Assembly: GCF_020283565.1 (NCBI RefSeq)
Contig: NC_060059.1
Coordinates: 46,148,572-46,212,571, forward strand
From: Trifolium pratense
Taxonomy: Eukaryota > Streptophyta > Magnoliopsida > Fabales > Fabaceae
Direction: 5' to 3'
DNA length: 64,000 bases
Positions 45,058 to 55,840 of this stretch are shown here, one piece after another. How positions within the stretch are numbered: the first letter of the stretch is position 1; each line of letters begins with the position of its first letter. The translations under genes were made by a program, and so were the position numbers. The notes under the pieces are model-generated. The model made no database searches. It had not been told where the DNA came from and saw nothing but the letters and a program-made list of their open reading frames with translations.

Positions 45058-45450
45058 ATGGATGTCTCACTCACACAACGAATGAGATCTACTCTTGCGG
45101 CAGTTTACTTCGGCGATGGAAAACCGCATTTGTTTCGAATCAATGACGGTGAAACGTTTGAAGGTCTGAAACAGCAGCTGTACCAACTGAATCGCACCGT
45201 CAACAACCCGAACGACAATAGAACGGTATCAAATCTCTTGTATCGAAAGCCATCAATTGGTTCTGACGGACGCGTTACTTTCACTCGTATGACTGTTGAA
45301 AACAACGATGATGTCGAAACTATGTTTTCAATCTTCGAGCAGTACTGCACCACGGGGCCTATCGAGCTAGATGCGACACTGACAAGGTCAGTTGAAGCCA
45401 TCCTTGCTAGTCTTGTTGGACCGGAAGACCCAAATTATGTTACTAAGTGA
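45058..45450 (+). CDS. Small protein 2 of Mutator-like element, related in layout to small protein 1
   Basis: 130-residue intact ORF. Its core, GKPHLFRINDGETFEGLKQQ, then VTFTRMTVENNDDVETMFSIF, lines up with small protein 1 (LFCVDLSNTLTTIQALKSKI, then WKELKNDEDVNDMF): a hydrophobic strand, a T-x-x-x-LK helix, and a terminal N-D-D/E-D-V-x-x-MF motif. The C-terminal tail differs. No membrane segment or enzymatic site. A role in protein-protein contact with the transposase or PMD proteins is plausible but unproven. Confidence 0.55.
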   Translation: MDVSLTQRMRSTLAAVYFGDGKPHLFRINDGETFEGLKQQLYQLNRTVNNPNDNRTVSNLLYRKPSIGSDGRVTFTRMTVENNDDVETMFSIFEQYCTTGPIELDATLTRSVEAILASLVGPEDPNYVTK

Positions 45451-46116
45451 TGCGACCGTGTTGTTCTCGTTTTGTTTTTTAAATTGCCTAAGTGTGTTTC
45501 CTTTTCATCTTTGTTGTCATTTTTAGTTTGCCTAAGTATGTTTAATTTTCTTGAATTTATAATTAATATTAGTCAGTGTAATTTCAAAGATTTCGCTGAG
45601 ATTGAACACCAAACTTTATTTCGGTAAAAGAATACCTAATTTTTCCCAGATTTCGGTATCTAGGTACCGGATATTTCTCTCGCTCACTGGAAATAGGTAG
45701 TTTCGGCACATATCTACCGAACTCTTTAATTCGGTATCTAAACACCGAATATTACCCAAATTTCGGTAATATCCTCCCGAAATTTTCTCTGGCTCACTGT
45801 TTTGTATGTTTCGGCAGAGTTTTACCGAAATATGTTTTTTCCAAACAAATGACGTTAAACTATGTATCATCCGTGGGATCATATCCACGCGAAATCACCT
45901 GTTCGGATATAATCGTATTTCAAATGAAATTCATACATTCCAATCCAAATCCAATAAAAAAACAAATTAAATAGAAACCGCGTTCAACATAAACCACATT
46001 CAATCAAAATCCATGTTCATACATCCCAAGCAAAACGAAATTATACGGCCAAATTGTTCCATTGTACACGACAGGATTAAAAAAAAAAAAACATAGCGAA
46101 AACAAAAGATAAAAAA
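45451..46116. repeat. Palindrome array 2 and spacer
   Basis: 45600-45870 contains diverged TTCGGT...ACCGAA units with CCCAGATTTCGGTA and CTGGCTCACTG, matching arrays 1 and 3. The rest is AT-rich and includes a 12-base A run (46079-46090), close to the 3' end of the minus-strand PMD gene. Confidence 0.65.
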
Positions 46117-48402
46117 CTACAAGCTGCTTGTTCCGGCATCTTCCGTTGTTGTCTTCTTCTTCTTCTTTCTCTTCTTTGTACCTTCACCCGAGTCTCTTTT
46201 CCTCTTCCGTCGCACCAAATATGCATCCACAGGCTCCAAATCAGTGTAGGCTTTTGCAATAACCACCAAAGCATCGGCCAAATTGAGTTGACCATCGAGC
46301 GCTTTCCTCAAATCCGCTCGAACCTTCTTAGTCACTTCGGACACGTCGCATTCATCACTCACGTTGTCCTTCTCAAGGTTAGCATGTGTTGGTGGATCCG
46401 CTTCAACCGGTGGCAATATCTTCGGATGAGAAACACGGTATAACCATGGAATGTATCCGGGTACGATATCAAATGCACGTACAACTTTTGGGCCTCGCAT
46501 CTCCTCTGTCACATAGTTGGCAGTCAGGTAGGAAGCAAATGCATCAGCAATCGTAAACCGATTCATACCAACCTTTGCAGATACATCAGGGTGCCTAGGG
46601 ATAGACTGGACATGTCCAAATTGTCGGAGGACACGCTCTGACAAGTGTGGATTGATAACAGCACTTTCACACATAATCCAACCAGTGTACCAACTGATAT
46701 CTTGAAAGGGTCTGGTTTGCTGGTGCTCCTCATATGGGCAAAACACCACTTCATCCATGCGCATTGTATCCAGTGCGGACCTATGCTGCCCTGGAAATTT
46801 TGGTCCTTTTAAAGGCAAAAAATCTTGCCGCATAGGGATTGTCGTGGGTGTATCTTTCATCAACAAAACGTCCACCAAAAGTTTTGAAATGCGCCATAAT
46901 CAAGGCCTATTGAAAACACACATGATATGGGTAAGTAAAATATTTAATTATAACAACCGACATTCAGTTAAAAGGCAAAACGCATTTTGAGTTGGTATGT
47001 ATACCTGAAATAGACAGTTATAACCACCATGATTTCCACATCTCGGGCAGCTTGCAGCATCCAAGTAGTTGTACAGATATGCCAGCCCAGAAGCACCCCA
47101 ATTCCACGTGTTAACTAAACTGAGGTCTCGCAAGTAGGTAAGAAAAATGACGTCCACGTACTGCATACTTTTGTTGGTGAAAATGATTGCACCGATCAAG
47201 TAGAGCAAATAGCATCTAATGGTGCATTCCCTGAGTAATTTCACATCTTCAGCAGGCTTCTTTAACCTTTCAGCTTTCAAGGCATCCCTCAAATTATCGA
47301 TATACAAATCCTTCAACGCCTTAAACCCTATATGCGCTTCTTTCATTTTTTTTAAACTCTTTCTTGCACTTACTAATAGGGAAGTTCAGATACTCTACAC
47401 ACATCTCTTCACCATCTTCCTTTGTACATGACGTTCCGTTGTGGTCGAGCATTTTTCCGGTAATCGGAATATGAAGCAATGAGGACACGTCGTCCAAGGT
47501 TATAGTCATCTCACCAATAGGAAGATGGAAAGTACCGGTCTCAGGATGCCATCGCTCTGCAAATGCCGTCAACAGCCCCCAATCGGTGTGATTGTAATTT
47601 GTCCGCCGCAGGGTTTCGAGTCCGGACGCATTAACGACATTCCAAAACCACGAGTACTCTTTCGGACATATCTTGAATTTGTTGATTTTTTTCCCTTTGT
47701 TCATTACCCTCAAATATCGGGTTTGGAGCTGCAAAACATTACACTTCATAAATAAGTTCATAACAATCGACATCGAAAATAAATAGTGTTATTTAAATCG
47801 TAACTTACCTCTCCTTTCCACAACGGGACAGCAACATGTTTTCCAAATCCCGGCAACAAAGACAAGTCAGACGGACCACCATCATAACATGTAACTGGTG
47901 GTGGGTTTACTCGTAGTGGGTTCCTTCCTTGTGTTACTCGTGTAACCTTTTTCCGTGATTTTTTAGGTTCTGGTGGTGGTTGTTCAGACTCCTCTTCCTC
48001 CTCCATCTTCTCTTCCGTTTCGTCATCCACTTCTTTTCCCCCTTCCTCCTCCCCCTCTTCATCCGCTTCCTCGTCAACTTCTTCTTCCCCTTCATCATCA
48101 TCATCCCCCTCTTCATCCGCTTCCTCGTCCGCTTCCTCCGCTTCGTCATCCACACCTTCATCCCCTTCCTCTTCCCCTTCTTCAGAAAAATTTTCTTCCA
48201 CGTCAACAGCCTCCTCCTCGTCTTCATTCTCCTCTTGCGATTCTGCATCCTCAGGTCGAGGCTCATCCGTCGTGGTTGAAACTGATTTCCCTTTAGCTCG
48301 ACTTGGAATTTTATCTACATTGATCGCAGCCTCTCTATGTGCAGAGCTATGTGCTTTGCTTGCACCGCCACGTCTTGTTCGGCCAACTTTGTCGTCTGTC
48401 AT
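46117..48402 (-). pseudogene. Plant mobile domain (PMD) gene 1 of Mutator-like element, two frameshifts
   Basis: Minus-strand exons: 48402-47809, 47728-47005 and 46906-46117, with GT/AG introns in phase. The start at 48402 follows an acceptor-like TTTTCTTGTAG, suggesting a 5'-leader intron. Exon 1 encodes a very acidic Glu/Asp repeat (ADEEADEEGDDDDEGEEEV) and ends DLSLLPGFGKHVAVPLWKGE. Exon 2 carries the PMD core (FWNVVNASGLETL, FAERWHPETGTFHLPIGEM, TLDDVSSLLHIPITG, ...NWGASGLAYLYNYLD). Exon 3 has RMDEVVFCPYEEHQQTRPFQ, SERVLRQFGHVQSIPRHPD and a basic KRKRDSG...KKRKKKKK tail that looks like a nuclear signal. One extra base in an A8 run (near 47343-47352) and one in a T6 run (near 46825-46832) shift the frame. 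Related host proteins (MAIN, MAIL1) act in nuclear silencing; this one is transposon cargo. Confidence 0.85.
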
Positions 48403-49688
48403 GATTCCTACAAGAAAACATTCACTATAAGTATCTACGAAATCAATACTCATCAGTTACTCATTCAAACAATTTTTATACATAAATCAATACTCATACA
48501 AGCATTTTGTCAAACACTACTCATACAAGCATTTTGTCAAACACTTGGTGCACATTAACAAGAATACAAATCCAATTCATATGCCCTAAAATAAATTACC
48601 CTATACAAGTCCAATCATATACCCTAAATTAAAATACAACCCCAAATTTAGTGGAATCAAAACAATAATCACGAGCATTATCAAATCAAAATAAAAATAA
48701 AAATAAAAAGAAGGTTTTAAGTTTGAAAATGAGAGAGTTGAGTTTGAAATCTTACTTGTAGAGATGAGTTTGGTGACTATCAGAGAGAAATTGAATGATT
48801 AGAAGATAGAAATTGTCGCTCTACTGGTGAAACCTTCAATTTGCGATTGAAACCTCCAAAATCGCCCTAGCCTCTGTTACAAACCGTTTTCGCGCAAATG
48901 GCGAAGGTTTTAAGTTTTTTCTAATATATTAGTTAGTTTCGGTAACTGCGAACCGAACTACAGCATTTTCGTCAGTTGTTTACCGAAATTCACCCAGATT
49001 TCGGTAAATAGTCCCCGGAAATTTCATTGGTTCGCTGGATAGGATATATTCGGCAGAAATATACCGAAAGGTATATTCGGTTACTAGGTACCGAAATTTA
49101 CCCAGATATTGGTACGTGGATACCGAAATTTTCATTGGTTCACTGGAATATGATCTGTTCGGCAGAACTTTACCGAAATATATATTCGGTTACCAGGTAC
49201 CGAAATCTACCCAGATATCGGTACGTGGATACCGAAATTTTCATTGGTTCACTGGAATTAGGCTGATTCGGCAGAAAACTACCGAAATGTATATTCGGTT
49301 ACCAGGTACCGAAATCTACCCAGATATCGGTACATGGATACCAAAATTTTCATTGGTTCACTGGAATTAGGCTGATTCGGCAGAAAACTACCGAAATGTA
49401 TATTCGGTTACCAGGTACCGAAATCTACCCAGATATCGGTAAATGGATACCGAAATGAATTGCATAATTTTCTTTTTTTTTGGGTCTTGCACATTTATGT
49501 AACGTCATAAAATATCATAACATAGCTGAGTATTGGACACATCATATTAACGGAAATTAAAAAAAGGTAACGGATAATTAAACGTAGTCAAATACACCAA
49601 ATTGTTGAAATCAAACTACATCCAAATTCGACAAATTTAAATAATAAAATTACATTAAACAACAACTGAGTTACAATATTAGCTAAGC
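48403..49688. repeat. Palindrome array 3 (109-bp tandem) and spacer
   Basis: 48940-49460 holds tandem units with an exact 109-bp period (TTCGGCAG at 49049, 49158, 49267, 49376). Each contains TTCGGTTACCAGGTACCGAA, CCCAGATATCGGTA, and TTTTCATTGGTTCACTGGAA. 48403-48940 is AT-rich upstream DNA of PMD gene 1, with short direct repeats (CATACAAGCATTTTGTCAAACAC twice near 48490-48545). No gene. Confidence 0.88.
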
Positions 49689-51827
49689 CTACTCTCGAGT
49701 GTTGTATCGTCTCCCTCTACCCCGCTTAAGTCGCCGACACGTCAAAACAGGGTTAAGCAAATTCAAAATCCTCCGCAAAGTACCATGAACAGGAGTTCCT
49801 TCCACCGCCTCACCTTCGCGAAGTGACCTCTCCACCTCATCCCTAACACCACGGCATACCTGAAGCATATTAGGGTCATTCCTTGCTTTTGCGGCCTCTA
49901 TCAACACCTCTAAGTTAGGTGGCCTTGGTGGTGACGCGGGAGCTTGTACGGGTCGCATAACTGGATGCGACACTTTGTAAAACCATGTCATGTATCCAGG
50001 TTCATGGTCTCATGCGCTAACCACAGCCTGACCCCTTATCTCTTCAACAATCATCCTCAAATCCAACTCCACCATAAAAACGCGATCAATCTCACATAAG
50101 CTCATCCCCGGAGTCGCAGACAAATCTGGTTTTCTTGGAATGCCTTGGACATGTTTAAATTGTCTAAGCACGCGTTCAGGCAAGTGCTTTGCTTTCAAAT
50201 TACCACATCTCAACCATCCAAAAAACCAGCATGAATTTATTAAAGGGCGGATGTGTCGGTGATCATCATATGGACTGAATACGCAGTCGTACGTTTGAAT
50301 ATTATCCAAACTGTTTCTATAGCCACTTGGTTCCCCATGTCCAGCTCCGGGAACAAACTTTGCATTTCGCGGCATGCCCTCAGAATAGATAGGATCCTGC
50401 GCCCACACACTAAGTCTCGGAAAATGAGAAATTATCCAGCCCTGAAAGCATGACAAACAAGTTTCATTATATTGACAGACATTACATATCATACATTTTG
50501 AACAATTTTCGTAAGCGCACGTTTATGTTACCTGAAGTAAAGACATGTACCCAGCCATCTGATTCACTGTCACCAAACACGCATCATCCAGATAATGTTG
50601 CAAATGAACCAGAGCAGCAGCACCCCAATTCCATTCACGGACAGCCGACAAATCCTGAAAATACTGCAGGTATACTACGTCCACGTAGTAACTGCTTTTG
50701 TTGCTAAATATGGTACAACAGACCAAAAATAGCAAGAAAGCCCGTATGGACCTGTCCCTATACAGCTTAATCTCATGCGCCGACTTACCTTCAGCAACAG
50801 CTTTATTAGCTAATCCATGGTTAACACTATAAATATCCTCCACGTCAGAATGCTTCAGATGGAGCCCGTTCATTTTGGCAAAATGACCCATAACAACATC
50901 CCGATCAACTCCTAGAAATGAATTAACCATGTCAGCCGCTTCATCCCTCGACATTTTGCCATGGTTCAAAAACTTTCCCTCGATCGGAATATGCAATAGA
51001 CATTGGACATCGTCCAATGTGATGGCCAGCTCACCCAATGGAATGTGGAATGAACTCGTCTCCGAATGCCATCTTTCAACAAATGCCCAGAGGAGCCCGT
51101 AGTCAAGCACGCTAAAATTAGTCCGGATAAGCGGCTCCAAACCCGATGCTTCAACTACATCCCAAAACCACCTGTCCGTGCGGCGGGACGGTTTTTGTAT
51201 ATTAATAACTTTTTTTTCGCTGGCGATGCAACGTAAATTTACCGCTAAAATCTGAAAAATTCCAATAACACAAAAAATTATCGAGCTAACATAATCACAA
51301 TATTTTTAATAAAATAATCGTCGTATTCTAAATTTGTTTACCTCTTTGTCATTTGGGTCTGCATACCATATCGGAAGAGCCATATGCTTATCGTACTCTG
51401 TTAACAAGGACAAATCCGTCGGTCCTCCTCCGAAACCTACTTCATCATCATTACGTGAACACTTTGGTGGTGGTCGACGTACTGGTTTGCGCCGTTGTTG
51501 TCAAGGTTGTTGTTGCGGTGGGTCTTGCGGTTCATCTTGCGGTGAGACTTGTGGTGAGACTTGTGGTGATCCAAGATCATCATAATCAAAACAAGCATTT
51601 AAAAATTGGTCGGCATCAAATTCATCTTGCACCACCAATGATTGTCCTAGACGTGTCCGTCCACGTGTATGCGACTCACCCGCCTCGGCATCATGTGTAC
51701 CTTGCCCCAGAGTTGGTCCTTTGCGACGACCTCATTTGGACGGATGATTTGCAGCAAGCTCTCTACGAGCGGAAGCATTTGCATTGATTGCCTTTCCATG
51801 CCTACCCCTAGGTAGATTTTCTTCCAT
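49689..51827 (-). pseudogene. Plant mobile domain (PMD) gene 2 of Mutator-like element, three premature stops
   Basis: Minus-strand exons: 51827-51342, 51251-50532 and 50441-49689, with GT/AG borders matching the intron positions of PMD gene 1. Exon 1 encodes a Gln/Pro-rich N-terminus and ends GGGPTDLSLLTEYDKHMALP. Exon 2 has RWFWDVVEASGLEPL, SSFHIPLGELAITLDDV, LLHIPIEGKFL and WNWGAAALVHLQHYLD. Exon 3 has WIISHFPRL, HLPERVLRQFKHVQGIPRKP and a basic end (RRLKRGRGRRYNTRE). TGA stops lie in exon 1 (near 51733 and 51505) and exon 3 (50010-50012). All three fit CGA to TGA, the change expected from methylated CpG. Paralogue of PMD gene 1, probably from a duplication within the element. The product was probably nuclear; no enzymatic site is visible. 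Confidence 0.83.
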
Positions 51828-52487
51828 ATCTATACATCATACATAGATAAATAAATTCACAATCAATACAAACAATTAATCTATGATAAATTCACACTTA
51901 TAATTCAATCGAACACATGATTCTTGCAACAATGGAAACATGCATTCATATTCACTCATACATTTTGACAAACACTTAGAGTACAATATAACTCAATTAG
52001 CTTCATATTCACATTTAACTCAATTAGCAACATTCATTCATGCTAGTATGTAACCAATCTAACAACTAACCAATAATCAACAATTCAAACAACATAATCA
52101 ACAATTTAACTCAATAATCAGAGATTGAAATTTTGGAACTTTTATAGGGAAGAACAAAAAATGAATTTGAAATGTCATGGTGATGAGGAATGCATAGAAT
52201 GACAAAAAAGGAAAGAAACTTACTTGATGAAATGTGATTTGAAGTTGGATGTTGAAGTTGGCCGCAAATGTGTGCAAGAAAGGAAGAGATGAGTTTTGTG
52301 GTTTGTTTTTCAAAATAAAACGAACTTACTGAAATTGTTCATATGTAAGAGGACTTCGGTTAATATAAACCGCAGCAATCATACATTCGGTTCGCAGCTA
52401 CCGAACGATTTCAACACCACGTTCGGTTTGCAGTTACCGAAATATTTCAACATGTCAAACGACTTCGGTTTTTATAAACCGCAGTAC
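51828..52487. other. Upstream region of PMD gene 2 and right subterminal region
   Basis: AT-rich with an ATTCATA-rich stretch at 51890-52080. From 52350 onward it contains TTCGGTTAATATAAACC, TTCGGTTCGCAGCTACCGAA and TTCGGTTTGCAGTTACCGAA, echoing the left end and the internal arrays. No gene. Confidence 0.65.
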
Positions 52488-52555
52488 CCCCCAAGGGTAA
52501 AAACGGAAATTCAAGGGGTAGAAAAGAAATGAGGGGGGTCGGGAGAGAAAACTTC
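52488..52555. repeat. Right terminal inverted repeat of Mutator-like element
   Basis: Ends GTCGGGAGAGAAAACTTC, the inverse of the left end. The inner part (GGGGTAGAAAAGAAATGAG) matches with mismatches. Confidence 0.85.
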
Positions 52556-52564
52556 AATGTGGAG
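52556..52564. repeat. 9-bp target duplication AATGTGGAG, right
   Basis: Exact copy of 39689-39697. Confidence 0.93.
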
Positions 52565-54054
52565 AGACTCTAGAGAGATGATAAAAACTAGGGAACAATA
52601 ACAGATGCTGGGAACCTTCTATTTAATCCCAGCTTTCAAGGTTGATTTGTTAAACGGGAAGGGTTTTTGTGTCGGAAGTTAATGCGAGAACACGTTTTCT
52701 TAATATGGTAATTCTATGATTTTAACTGCCTTTTCCCTATATGCAAGTGTGCTTCAGAATGAAGAAAAATCAAGTGATTCAACCATTTTGTATGTTTCTC
52801 ATTTGGTATAATGATTGTACCAATGTGTTTTTCTTTATGCGATTAACACTTGCTGTCAATTACCTACACGTCGTGCAATTTACGATGTTGCTATATAACT
52901 ACAACTCTATAATTAGCTTAACAAGAGTACATTTTTTTTACTATATTATGTATTCATCACCCTGCAACTTGTGCGTGTTCGATTTCCCTGATCTCTTTGT
53001 CGACCCTTCTCCGGCTCCCTTCATCGGATCTATGTTTTTTCCTGAATGCGAAATCTAGTTGTTGCCTTAATTGCTACTTAAGAAATCGTTTCTATCGCTG
53101 TCCTCTTTTGTATTAAAAAATATTATGAATTTTTATTCATAATAATGCATGAATGGATATATATTTTGCTTTGATGACCCTTAGTCTCTGAATTCAATTT
53201 TGCAACTGCAATTAAAAATGATTTTGCATTATGAACTTAATGACCCTTGTCCCTAATGTTTCATAAGTTTTGTAAGGAATGAATGTCTCAATTGCCTTTG
53301 AGGAAAATGCATTATGAATTCTTTATCATGATGGGAAAGTTGGATGATGCTTTCAAAGCAAAACAATTTTAATACGAAAGTTTATTCAAAATGTGGGTGA
53401 TGTTTGTTGTCTTTTTATGACTCTAATTGTGAAACTGTCACTATTGGTACGATATACATGAGCTCACTAACTCCAAATTCGATGATAGATATACTTCGTT
53501 CCATGACTTTAGTAAGGGATTGTATTGGTGGCCCAAAATTGTTGGATGATGCCTTAATATGGAAGCTAGTTGTTGCCTTAAATATAATTTTAATATAAAA
53601 TTTCATTCATCTACAATATATCTACAATATATAAAAAGAAGATACATATGAAATCACTAATTTGCCCCTATTTCATTTTTTGACACATAATCATTTTCAA
53701 GGGTATTTTGTGTCTTTATTAAAAAAATTAGTAGAAAAATGCTAAAACATTTCTAAGCAAGATTCGAGCACTTAACCTTTTAGTTACATTTCTTATTATA
53801 TTTACCACTAAGCCATATGAATTAATTTGTTATATTTTTGGAACCAATATGAGTTAAATGCCCAATTGTAACCACAAAACTCCACTTTATTTGTTACTTC
53901 TCCCACAATTTTTTTCTTTTTATCTAAAAATCCAATTTTTTGTATGTAACCCAAATTCAAATTAAATTACCTCACTTTATATCTACAATATATGAAAAGA
54001 AGATGCATATAAAATCACCAATTTGCCCCTTTTTCATTTTTTGAGACATAATAA
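52565..54054. repeat. Continuation of the interrupted repeat field
   Basis: From 53043 the words GTTGCCTTAATTGCTACT, GAATTTTTATTCATAATAATG and ATGAACTTAATGACCC return, matching 33-39 kb. From 53625 a decayed unit TACAATATATAAAAAGAAGATACATATGAAATCAC begins, related to the tandem array that follows. No supported gene; short ORFs near 52741 and 53404 lie in repeat sequence. Confidence 0.65.
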
Positions 54055-54506
54055 TCTACTATATAAGAAAAGAACATACATATGAAATTTCCAATTTACC
54101 CCTTTTTCATTTTTTGACACATAATCAATTCAGGGTTATTTTGTGTCTTTATTGAAAAAAATTAGTAGAACAAATGTATGGTTTTTTTTTTTACAATATA
54201 GAGGTATATGGTGTTGTTTCCATTTATTTATGATATTTTATTTGAGTCCAACATTTTCTTTAGTGTAATTTTATCATTTATCTACTATATAAGAAAAGAA
54301 CATACATATGAAATTTCCAATTTACCCCTTTTTCATTTTTTGACACATAATCAATTTAGGGTTATTTTGTGTCTTTATTGAAAAAAATTAGTAGAACAAA
54401 TGTATGGTTTTTTTTTTACAATATAGAGGTATATGGTGTTGTTTCCATTTATTTATGATATTTTATTTGAGTCCAACATTTTCTTTAGTGTAATTTTATC
54501 ATTTAT
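54055..54506. repeat. Tandem duplication, 226-bp unit
   Basis: TCTACTATATAAGAAAAGAA at 54055 recurs at 54281, and the two copies are almost identical over their full length. Older partial copies lie at 53625 and 53980. Non-coding. Confidence 0.88.
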
Positions 54507-55838
54507 TATTTATGTTTTGTTATTTTAGATTCACTCAACTTGATTTATGGACTTCAATCCAATATTTAATTAAGTTAATTTTCAATTTGTAGTTCAACTC
54601 AATAAATTTAATTAATTTAATACTAGAATATGATGAGAGAAAAACTGAAAAAGTCCCGTAAAAAAAATGGTGAGACAAAAACAATAAAAATTGTCAGTTA
54701 CCTCAAGAGAATTATTCTCTACAGTTGCGCGTGAATGATATATTTAGTTAAAAAAAACAGTAAAAATTAAATACAAAGTTGAAAATAGTTGAAAAATAAA
54801 TGACATTTTTTAGAAGTTTTTTTTTTGAAAGATTTTTTGTTGTTGATATAAGGACTAATATTTTTTTTTAACAAACCAAAATGAGATATATTAACATAGA
54901 CAACCTCCCCAACACAAGACGTACCGAGGTAGACTACAAAAGTTTACAAAGAGTCAGAGAAACAAAACCATAAACAAATCACACAAGAAAGATATAACAA
55001 GAAAGATATGACTTTCGTTCTTATGAGATTTTTCTATGCGGAAGAAAATTATTGGATAAAAAAAAGGACTAAAATATTATGTTGCCTATTTTTTTTAATA
55101 ATTTTACGGGTTATATTCATATTAATACGGGAACCTAATTTTTTTGGATATATCTACGGGTCTTATTTTTTACTCATATATTAGTAAAATTGTTTATTTT
55201 TTTTTATAATTTTACGAGTTATAGTCATATATTAATATGGGGACATAATCTTTCATGTGAATTCTACGGGACCTATGTTTTTCCTTTTTTTTTAGACTAA
55301 CAACAAACAATATTCATTTATTCAAGTAAGTAGAGTACGTGTGAATCTGCACTGAATCTGTATCGGAGCAAATCTGCAAACCTGAACAAAACAAACATCG
55401 TACTACAACAGAATTAAACTGAACACCGTACCAAGACGCGAACTCAAGACAAAAAACTCTGCACTAAGACGGGATTAAAACAACATCAGACAAGAATAAC
55501 AAAAGAAAACTCAAATAAAACATAAGAATGTGTGAAAATCACTTATTTAAATAAAAAAATATAAAACAATCAAAAGGGGGTGATTTTAGATAAAAATTGA
55601 TCCAAAATCACCCCTCTTTGGAAGATGAACAAGAATAAAAAGCAAAGAGTAGGGTTTACTATGTTGCTGTTGTGGGGCGGCTATGAAAAAGCAAAAAGTG
55701 TGGCATATGTTTTTTCTCTTATTAATAATTTCATGTTCTTTAATAATTTATGTAGGACCTAAATATATTTATACACATGAATTAATAAGATAAACTTTTT
55801 TTTTTGTCATTTCTACGAGACTTATAATTTTAATCATA
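54507..55838. other. AT-rich intergenic DNA
   Basis: No gene recognised. T-rich strips followed by ACAAACCAAAATGAGATATATTAAC (54870) and AGACTAACAACAAACAATATTCA (55293) look like ends of decayed elements. TCTACGGG words recur (55151, 55261, 57014). Confidence 0.5.
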
Positions 55839-55840
55839 TA

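Larger units (their letters stand above)
39698..52555. mobile_element. 12.9 kb Mutator-like element carrying transposase-OTU and two PMD genes
   Basis: Both ends read GAAGTTTTCTCTCCCGAC inward, followed by a C run and a diverging inverted match of about 60 bp. A perfect 9-bp duplication AATGTGGAG flanks the element. Inside are an intron-containing MULE transposase with an OTU-like C-terminus (plus strand), two short related ORFs (plus strand) and two PMD genes (minus strand), separated by palindrome arrays. The sequence on both sides belongs to the same repeat field, supporting insertion as one unit. The coding parts are disabled by stops and frameshifts, so this copy is probably immobile unless served in trans. 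Confidence 0.9.

Noticed and set aside
47934..48296. Overlapping basic or Pro/Leu-rich frames of about 100 codons on both strands
   Set aside because: They are other-frame readings of the acidic Glu/Asp repeat in exon 1 of PMD gene 1; low complexity produces long chance frames.
49027..49370. Overlapping ORFs of 79 and 84 codons with repeated IYPDIGTWIPKF words
   Set aside because: Translation of the 109-bp tandem palindromes. The period is one more than a multiple of three, so the frame rotates; not a protein.
49040..49460. CRISPR-like regular repeat array
   Set aside because: The 109-bp units are contiguous with no unique spacers, and the genome is a plant nuclear one.
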